DNA from: Paracyclopina nana
Lineage: Eukaryota > Arthropoda > Copepoda > Cyclopoida > Cyclopettidae
Length of the DNA: 64,000 nt
Assembly: GCA_019096065.1 (NCBI GenBank)
Contig: JAGUCH010000001.1
Span: 9,486,001 to 9,550,000, forward strand
Reading direction: 5' to 3'
Shown here: one piece after another, positions 55,201 to 64,000 of the stretch
How the letters are laid out: each line of letters starts with the position of its first letter
How positions within the stretch are numbered: the stretch's first letter is position 1
Position numbers and translations under genes: made by a program
Notes under the pieces: model-generated
Told to the model about the DNA's origin: nothing
Databases searched by the model: none
What the model saw: the letters and a program-made list of their open reading frames with translations, nothing else

Positions 55201-58200
55201 CTAACTGAAGAGACTAATTGCTTGGTTCGAAGGCGAGTCAAAATAGCCTTTTTAGATTTGCGCTTGCAAATAGAATTTTTTGTTGATCGCAATTATCGTG
55301 CGTTTGCAATATGGCGCCATGTAATATTGGTATAGAACAAGGGTATATTAACAGTGCTGCCAGCTAGTTTGGACATGTTTGTTGGTTGCTTTCTCTTATT
55401 ATGGCAGTGGGCCTTGAGGCTGCCAAAGGGGTGGGATCCATGCTTTTCGTAATGGAGGCCAGAGGTCGATTCCAAAATCAATTGCTTTCTCCGAGTCTTT
55501 TTCGCAGTGCCATTATCCCCTTACTTTGCTTATATGCATCAGTGCATGGGACCGACCCCTGAGAAACATGCACAAGAATGATGCCGTTCTTGCATTGCTT
55601 CCAGATCATCCTCTTCCTTGGAAGCAATCATAACAAAGAATACACTTACCAAGGTGCAGCTCGGAATTATTTTCCCTAGAAGACAGCTAACTTATCAGTT
55701 TACTTAGCAGGATGTGACGACACGTCCAGTGAACCTCTAAACTTCATCAATTTTTTTCTTAATTCTCAATGTTAAGCACTTTTGTTTAGACCTAATTTAA
55801 AAGTTATTACATAATGTGTATTAAATTCAAACTGTGAAAATGCTGCTTAATTTTGCTTTCAAGTGGAATGGCCCAGATTTAGAATAGCGTAAGCATTAAA
55901 ATTGATTGTTCATCAAAGCTTAAATACTTTCAACAAATTGCACTGTAGCACATAAATTATTGTAGAAACTATAACTTTTGCTGTTGTGCAGCAGAGAAAA
56001 GCTATGGTGGTTTGGTTTGCTAGCTGAAGGCCATCCAAATCATGTAGGGAAAGAAAGCTTTCCCTCCCTGAAAGTGGAGCAGTGAGGCCTTCTTTTCCCT
56101 TTCTCCTACTACTACACTTCTCGTCAGGGGTTCTCTTTATTTATACAGAGAGTGTGCCAAATACAGATGACATACTTATGCTACCACATTTTGGCCAATT
56201 CCAGATAAACCCACTCGCTGCCCTAGCAGTTTATGGCATTTTGGTAAAAAAACATTGAGGAAAAATTGTTGAATATGCATTGAATTATTTGTGTGGGCTA
56301 TGGCATTTTTTACGACTCCCTTTAAGCCTGTCTTCATTTGGTAGGTGGAATACCCTGGGTGCAACAGAAAGCCTCCCAGCTTTCATGCTAGCTATATTTT
56401 ATGCATAAGAGTAATGTGTAGCAGCAGTAGTAGTAGTCAGGGCTCATTGGGGCTGCTTCCATTTCCCAGCTTTCTAGAAGAGAAAAGATGAAGGACACTA
56501 CATAATCATAATGATAATCTAGCCATGCCAATGAGATGAAGCTTTCGCCACCATATTCTAACGATATGAAGGGTGACGTAAGTAAAACTTGACCGCATTT
56601 TTTCTTCTCATCAAAAGCCGTTATTTATGTAAATGGGCTTCTACTGAAGCGATTTGGGGTGACATAAGAAGGCTTGTATTCATCTTTCAGGCAAAAATAG
56701 TGGCTGTAGGAATATGGGTGCGCTCAATGAATTTTGCATGCATCCTGTGTCAAGAACAAAACGTTAAGAATTGAGTGGTTTTTCAGTTATTTTTTCCCAC
56801 CTGTGTAAATAGCGTCATGCCTTTTTTGATTCCTTATTTGCAATTAGCCCTACGTAAACTGTGGGTGGCTTGCAATATCCGAGATTCTATGGATTTCTAA
56901 AGATGTAAAAAATATTGTTCATGGCAGCTACTAGACAAAGCGCATATGCTGGCAAAAACAAAGTGCGATAAAAATTATCATCATCCCTCTGCGAGCAGAG
57001 TTTGCTTCTTCTCTGCACCAGCGTTGACCTTGAACACATTATTTTTTCACATATGGAAGATGATCATGTTGCCAAAACGAGTTTTGTTCCACTCTTACCC
57101 TTTTTATTATGTCTAGCACATTATTTGCTGCCTGCCTTCAGGCCCCCGTAAGTCCCTGTTTGAGGAGCACGCTGGGGTAAGCTGAGAATCAAAAAAACGT
57201 GTGCTGCATCCATCCTCTTAAGGGTTGTGCTACACAATTGCGCCATTTGTACTCTACCGACTATTATAGATTATTCCTGTCGACCTATACAGCAAACTTC
57301 CATGAGTATCGTTAAAAACTCGTTTTTTCCTCCCTGATGACTTTGTAACTAGCAGTTACTACTTGGCTTAGGGCATGCCCCATTTAACAGAAAATATGCT
57401 TTTACCTTGGCAAATTGTGCTGCTCATTTCAAGTGCAACTTCATTATTGTTCGTGGCTCGTTTTTCGTATCGAAAAACATGTGTCCTAGAAACGAAAAAA
57501 GGCCCCTTTTTGACTATTCGCAAGTACCGAATTTAATAGCCTAGAATTGGGCCGTGAATCATGTGTGACTTAAGGTGGTTAAAAAGATCCACACGAGCGA
57601 GCCGCACCTTTTGCCAAGCTAGCGTACAAACGACCACTTGATGAAGATCCATTGTAGAAGCGGGGGTCGTTCTCATACCAATAAACTCCGCGAGTAGGCC
57701 TACATGAGTCAAGCAGGCAAAAAAAGCCACCAGAACATGAAGTATTTAATGTAATTTTAGAAAAAAATTGGTGATCAATCACGCGCGAGTTTTGTGCAGA
57801 TCCCGGCCTGAAACGTACCGATTACCATATTTTTACGTTGCTTGAATAAATTTGTGCGAGGGATCGGCCTGGCGCGGTGCGCTGGAACTTACCTAGGCAT
57901 TTCAGTGCAATTCCAAACCAGTACTACTTAGGGGGTGCATGCATTGGTAGTTGGCCAACAACAGCAACTTCTTAAAAGTACAGAGAACAAAAGAAGAACG
58001 AAAAAATACGCCATACGTTTTTTTACCCTTTTTAATGCCCCGACTGTGGCAATTTGCGCCTGGAATCAGGTCAAATCAATGTCGAATATCCAAAAATTGC
58101 CAAGGGATGCGCAACAGAGTCTTGTGTCCTAAAAAGGAAATCGATTGAGCATTATGAAATTATTGAATTTATCCAGTTAAAAAATATTGTTGCATGCAGC

Positions 58201-59400
58201 TCTTCGGCAGGATTTTTGAATTCATTATTCCCACACTCGACCAAGTATGAAGTATCTGGCAACTTTACCGGGCCTCCCTCAAGCATGGAAAAAAGCAACG
58301 TCGTTTTTTACTCTCCTCCGCGCAATTCTCAACAATTTCATAGGCTGGCTGGAATTCGTTCACGTAGAGCTGCTAATCCTCATTTTATGGATTTTAGTTT
58401 TTAAGCTGAAACAATGCACTGCCGTGAAAGGGGACAAACGGACATAATTCGTCACAATATTCTCTTCAGTTTGAAATTCAAATTGCTTTAAAATTGCTAA
58501 GAAGTGAATGATCGAGGTAACGACTAAAAAATGATCGGTTCTCGTTATGAAAACTATCAAGACAGTTCTTTTTCCAGCACTTAAGTTTGTCACGGCGCAC
58601 CTTAATTTTTGTATTCAATGTCTGTTATTTGCGATCATTAATCTGCGGCAAAAAGCTGGAGGAAATCCGAAAAGCAACCGAGTTCGAAAAATTTCAGGCC
58701 ATTACGAGTTCCTTTCATAGCGGAACGTTTAGCGCTCGCGTGCACGCAACCTCCAATCCAATTCCGCGCAAGTTCCCTAAGCTCTTTTTCAACGGCAAAT
58801 CTTTCCATATTAGCGGCGTCGATCAACTGAGCTGGTTCAACCGCATATTATGATAAAAATGCTGCGAGGTACCGAGGCGATTGTTGCAAATGCAAAATAA
58901 CTTTCCGTGCATCGTTCCTGGAGCTATTTTCTTGCCATAATATGCCAGCCAGCCCTTTTTTTCGCTCCCATAATTTGGTAGGAACATTAGCCAAAAAACC
59001 TTTCATCCTGACAGCCTGGTTCGGGATTATGTTGCAGCTCTCTGACTTTTGCTTCATGTGGTGTTCATCTATTAAGGAAAGGATATTTACGCCCGTTTGC
59101 TTTAGCAAAGAGCTTGAGCTAAAAACTAAGAGTTGATAATGTTCCTAACAATTAATTTTTCAATCCCTTATAGTTTTAATGTGAAGCAATGTTCCTAAGT
59201 AACAAAATGACATCAAATCACAAGTTTCCCTATGACAAGGAAAAACACTATTGGCCTCTTGATCGGGGATTGCGTTACGTTTCCAAAGCTTTGAAACGGT
59301 GGAACAAACGGAAGAATTGCATTGATGATGGAATTCGCAATGAGCTAACTTTCAATAATCAGTCACTTTCGTGACTTCATGCGCGTAGCATTGAAAAGAT
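52226..59400. other. No supportable gene
   Basis: Only short ORFs on both strands with no recognisable domain. A purine microsatellite (gggagaga and ggga units) lies at about 52976-53007. No transposon ends were recognised. Confidence 0.5.
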
Positions 59401-59419
59401 GGAAGGATGGAACGGCTCT

Positions 59420-59438
59420 GGCGCGCGCGCGCGCGCGC
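59420..59438. repeat. (GC)n microsatellite
   Basis: An alternating g/c run of about 19 bases at the start of the CpG-rich block; such tracts favour Z-DNA. Confidence 0.85.
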
Positions 59439-59439
59439 G

Positions 59440-62400
59440 TGCAAGTCATCCGATGAAAGCTGCGCAACTTTATCTCAGGTGAAGTTCTCCTGGTTTTAAA
59501 AGGCAACAGTTGGACGAAAATAGCTTGGCACCGCGCTGATGTTGCTGCCGCACGGGGTGACTCTGAAATTCCGAGCTGGAGCATTTTCGGCATTTTTTAA
59601 TGCGGATAAAGAAGCGCGTAAATCTTTCACCTTCGCGCATTCCTCCAACGTCTCATTGAACGCATGCTTTTTGCTTCGGCAGCATCCGAAAACAATATCG
59701 GCACCCTGTACGGCAAACCAAAATGTTGAAGCCCGTCCGTGCCTGCATGGCCTGTGGTACTGCATCATCCTGAAACGCGCAATGCGGCTTCATCTCTGCG
59801 AGAGCTAGGAGACCATATGAAAAATACGGCTGGCTTTGGTCGCGCGAGCGCTTCCAAGGCAACCCATTTAAAGGGCACTGCACCGCGGAAGCAGCCCAAC
59901 TAAAAAGCATCGCGTTTTTCTCGCGCTGCCGTCATTACCTTGGCGATGCACGCTTCCCCAAAAGCTTAAGGAGCAACATTCCAGCTTAGCGGAGTTTCTC
60001 CCCCATTTTCGACTCCTGCAGCTCATTCACCCTCGCGCACCCCGGGGGCAGAGGCCGAAAAAGCCCCACATCCCTCGAAACCTTCTCGCTTCGGCACGAC
60101 GTTGCCTCCGGCTCGATGCGTTGTGTTTTTTAATTGAAGGTTTTTGTCCCCGCGTACGTGCTTCGTTCGTTTCGAAGTCTCAAGAGCAAATTCCGGCCAG
60201 TTTTCTTCTCCGCCATTCCTCCGCTCGTTCCTATAGATAAAACTTGGCAAATCCCGACTTTGTTGTTAGGTCAATAAATAGCGTGACACCCCCTTCCACG
60301 GAAAGCCGCGCCTTGCCGCACCCCCAACATCTTTTGTTTTGTTTGGCCGGCTTTCGCGTTTCTCATCCATTTCATCGCAACATCGGGCATTTTTCAACCC
60401 TCAACGGTTGCATTTTCAGCGAAGCAGCCATCGTCTTTTGCTTCGCAGTCTGAAGCGATCGGCAGAGCGGAACCGAATAATGCAACATCGTACCGCAAAA
60501 ATGAAACAGTTGGTCAAGATCGCTCGGCGTTTGGAAGTTTCCAGGGTGCGCATTGGCTAATGGAAGCGTTGTTTCGGGTCGTTTTTAAAAGTCACGAGTC
60601 TGAAATTGGCCCGGAGTTGAAGTCTCCTCTCCTCCCATATGAAGAAGATTTTAAAGACCGTCCATCGAAGGTGGCGCGCGAAGCTGCGCAAGGATGATGA
60701 TGCAGCAGCAGCGGCAGCGTGCGTGCACATGTCGTCCGTCCGTGCGCGCAGGGGTTATTGCACTCAATGTCGAGCCTGCTAAATTCACATTGCCAGGCCA
60801 GTATCAGGCAATTGTTGTTGTTGTTTGCCCGCACCGCAACCCCGCCACGGTGGGCGAAACCCGGGCCCAAAAATGGCCCACCCCATGCATGGGACGTTGG
60901 TTCCGTCGCGTTTTCCGTTCGCGAACGGCACGGTGGGGAAATGCAAAAAGGCGGAGAAAGCCTTTTGAGGGCGTCCGTTCCCCAGCGTGCCCGGAGAGCA
61001 CCTCGAACTTGGAGGGTGTGCGCGCGCGACGTTTGAGCTCTCCGCGACCGTCGCGTAATATCCAGCCAGCCAGGTATCCTGACTTCCTAAGCCATGTGAA
61101 GAAAAGCATCAGACGATTGCCAAACGCGAAGCCGACAACACACTCAGCGAAAAAGCAACCGCGCCAGCAACTGCCCAAAGCGGGAGGAGAATCGTTGGTC
61201 CTTTCAAGCTTACGCACGCGGCCGTCAGGTAATATCGAACAATTCAGGACTTCTTGCGATTCGCGAAACCCTCGAGCCTTGGATTTAGCCCGTTCGAAAG
61301 CAGCCTAGTCGAGGCATCACGTAACCATCGAAGCCATCGAATCTCATGTGGCTTTCTTGGCACGCGCCCTAGACCGTCGAAGCGTTTAAAAGTGAGCACC
61401 GCGGGGTAAAAAGGACATCGTCTCGCCGCCCGCGAATGCGGTGGGTGTCACGGCTACCCCCAACGTGCTCTTCGCAAAAGCATATACGTAGCATGCACGG
61501 GGGAGGAGGAAACGACAAGAACAACAACACGCCAGAGACTTAAGGGATGAATTTCCCCCTCGTTTACGAGGGTGAAAATCTGGCGTTGCGTTGCTTACCT
61601 TTGCGCACCCAAGCGACATCGCGAGGCAAGCCGAGCAGCTAAAAATAGACTTTCGCTCCCCCCAACGTCTGGACTGCGCGATCAGGCTGCTTAGTCAATA
61701 CGACTGAATTTTTTTCATTCAAATCACTCCCCCGACTTGGCTCAAAAATGGCCTCTTTGCCTCGGAAAAAATGCTTTGTTCGAGCGCTTTTTATGAAAAC
61801 GATGATGATGAGGTTGGCGTGGCTATTGCCAGGGCCAATGTCCTCCACCGTACGCCCCGGGCGTTTTACCAAGATGTTAGCGGCACGGTCGGAGCCGCGG
61901 CGCGTTAAACCCCACCAAAGGTGTAGCGAGTTTAGGCAGACCCTCTTGGCGTTCGCCCACCGTGCTCGGTTGCCAGATCCATGCACATGTGAATGTGCCC
62001 GAGGCGATGCCTGTTGCCTTTTACCTGTTTTTACCTGGCCGGCCCAAATCCACTTGCAACCAACTTGAGGTGAGCTGGCGGCTTCGGAGGATCTTCTGCA
62101 CCTTACAAGGGATTTAAAAATGGCAGCCGCGGGGTCCTGCAAGTTCAATTCAAACTTTTCGACTTTTTTGCGCGAAAAAGCAACGTCATTTGGCTTCTTT
62201 TATAGTGCGCATGACGCGTTGAGCCGCGAACGTGCATTAATTGTATTTTTCGCGAAAGGAGCAAACATTTGGAAAGACCCTGCGAAGATAAGAGCAGCTC
62301 TACTCTATGCTATATATGGTTGACTAGTCATACAGGACAATCACCCCGACTTGGGAGTCAAAGACCTCTAAATAGTTATTGTTCGTCGATTCCTGGGGGC
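59440..62400. other. CpG-rich block without a recognisable gene
   Basis: Base composition shifts visibly to GC with many CpG pairs, unlike the AT-rich remainder. Open frames occur on both strands (for example 60694-61308 plus, 61639-62148 minus), as expected from GC-rich sequence, but none shows a protein motif or splice partner. A promoter CpG island or a GC-rich repeat are possible readings. Confidence 0.5.
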
Positions 62401-64000
62401 CTCCTCACATGAATAACATGACGGTGCCCGCATCGTTCAATATTGTAGCGTTGCACGCTGCTGCTGAAATGCAGCCGGCTAGGCTGCCACCTTTTTAAAA
62501 AAGTCCCGTTTTGCAGTTGAGACACAACCTTCGCAATGCACTTTCTTTGCAGAAAAACCTTCCCCAATTCGGTGACTTTTTAAAGTACTTTTGGAGGTAG
62601 CATTCCTCATTATTAGACCCATCCGCTCGCCATTCTCAGCGGGACAAGTTGGGTGGGGATTTTTATTTTTTGCGAAACTAGCAGCAACTGGTTTTAGGGA
62701 AACTTTAATGTTTTTATTTTGCACCTGGGTGTGAAATTCCGCCGTAACAACATCCTCAATGCGCCATGGTTGCTGTGAAAATGGAGGAAGTTAAAAGGCT
62801 AGCTTGGTGTTGCTGCTGGCGCAAGTTTGTTGTAAGTTTCCTGTGGGTGCGTGTGTGTGAGTGCAGCTTCTTCGAATGTGCTCGTCTACCTTGACGTTTC
62901 ATCGTCGCGTAGATGACCACAGCAGCAACAGATCCTCGACTTTACCAAGCCAAAGAAGAAGAATACTTTACCTGCTGCTTCTTTGCCTGCTGTAGATTTA
63001 CCTGCCATGATTATTGTAGTTAACTGTATCTCCTGGGGCCCCATCCACCATGCACTCCCAGAGAGGTCCTTGCTCCGAAACTGAAATGCCAACAGTTGCC
63101 AGACAAATGGTTGATAGAAAAAATTATCATGGTCTGATCGCTCGGCTATGGGGATGTTCGAGCCGAAATGCCTTTACATTTATAGATTCCTTTTGCTTAT
63201 TCTCCTTTTTGCATTACCCCTCACAGCTCTTGCATTTTGAACCAGTTCGGTTTTGAACAGTCGATTGCGTTGAAGATTGCAAAATAGCATGTGTTTTCAC
63301 CAAAGCGACCCTTTATTAAGTGAAAGAAAGGAGTTTTTGTGTCTGAAAATTCAGGAATTTCTGGCGCGCATGATTTTGATGACAAGGCTGTCGGTGCGTT
63401 TTTAGAAAGCAAATTGTGCAGGAGTCGATGAACTGTAGCCATTAAAATGATGAAATTGGTAAGGAGAGTTGAACGTCCTTTGGTAAATTCTGTACATGCA
63501 CCAGAAAAATTGTTGCCAGTTCTAGCATGATTTAGTAGCATTACTACAGGTGGAAACCAAAATTCACCTGTTACTCTACAACAGTGTGCAGCTCATACGT
63601 GCACACAGGTTCAAAAATTCGTTGAGGAGGATATCAGCAACGCAGCACCAGCGGCAGCAGCTTTACACAACATATTTTCAAAACGTTGCACTACTGTATG
63701 AAGAGAACATGGCCACCGTATGTAACTGTGCTGCTCATACTAAATTCACACATGTTCGAGAAGGATACGTTAATGGCATCTGTGAAAAAAGCCTGTTAGC
63801 GAGGGTCATTGGCTCGGAAATGAAAAAAAAATGCTCTTTAAAATATTGATGAAAGAGGACAACTCACTTTTGCACCATGCACGCATGGCCAAAATAGCTG
63901 TGCATGGTAGAGGCCGAAAAGTATTGATCGGCTTTCAGAAAGTATTTCTTTCCGAAAGTGCTATGTGTAGAACACCAGCTTTCTCCATCGATTTATCGAA
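62401..64000. other. No supportable gene; one weak minus-strand first exon
   Basis: On the minus strand ATG at 63008 opens MAGKSTAGKEAA and meets a donor (gcag then gtaaag) at 62972 in phase 1. It could be a further distant first exon of the flippase or of an unseen gene; its N-terminus faintly recalls H2A.Z, but no histone fold follows in the window. Confidence 0.25.

Noticed and set aside
60694..61308. 204-codon plus-strand ORF in the CpG-rich block
   Set aside because: Overlaps long ORFs on other frames and the other strand, is rich in Arg/Pro as expected from GC-rich DNA, and shows no domain or splice context.
62972..63008. Histone H2A.Z-like N-terminus (MAGKSTAGKEAA, minus strand)
   Set aside because: No histone-fold sequence follows on the minus strand anywhere downstream in the window; kept only as a weak candidate first exon.

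Overview
This window is nuclear DNA from an invertebrate animal. The evidence is compact genes with short GT-AG introns, AATAAA polyadenylation signals, a U2 snRNA gene, a nuclear receptor, an ATP8B-type lipid flippase, a KChIP-like calcium sensor and an intact BEL/Pao retrotransposon. The receptor P-box (CxxCKAFFRR) recalls arthropod HR96/HR97-type receptors, so an arthropod, perhaps a crustacean, is possible. That placement is inference only. All exon models were built by hand from splice sites, reading phase and protein similarity recalled from memory; no search was run.

Layout. 0.2-2.4 kb: a foldback element carrying a nested MITE and a large hairpin. 2.4-8.1 kb: no recognisable gene. 8.2-10 kb (+): a DOMON/cytochrome b561 redox protein with one apparent frame break. 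10.1-15 kb (+): a helical, probably mitochondrial protein whose 2.4-kb intron holds a complete nuclear receptor gene on the other strand. 15.1-16.2 kb (-): a trypsin-family pseudogene. 16.6-27.2 kb: a small TIR element split by a 9.55-kb BEL/Pao retrotransposon with identical LTRs, a 5-bp target duplication, gag, pol, a probable -1 frameshift site, and an unusual third ORF with its own TATA box. 27.2-31.1 kb: MITEs, tRNA-like sequences, a U2 snRNA gene and repeat clusters. 31.8-34.9 kb: a convergent pair, FGGY-type kinase (+) and KChIP-like protein (-). 36-46 kb (-), possibly starting as far up as 50 or 63 kb: an ATP8B-like P4-ATPase with two mutually exclusive exons, several candidate first exons, three intronic mobile or hairpin elements and a second nested gene (a small secreted protein). 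50.7-52 kb (+): an MGST3-like enzyme with a GC-AG intron. 52-64 kb: no gene that can be supported; it includes a CpG-rich block at about 59.4-62.4 kb.

The ordinary genes do not form a pathway. Several act at membranes: a b561 redox protein, a phospholipid flippase, a microsomal glutathione transferase and a channel-modulating calcium sensor. The themes worth attention are genes nested inside introns, exon duplication in the flippase, and the retrotransposon with its extra module.
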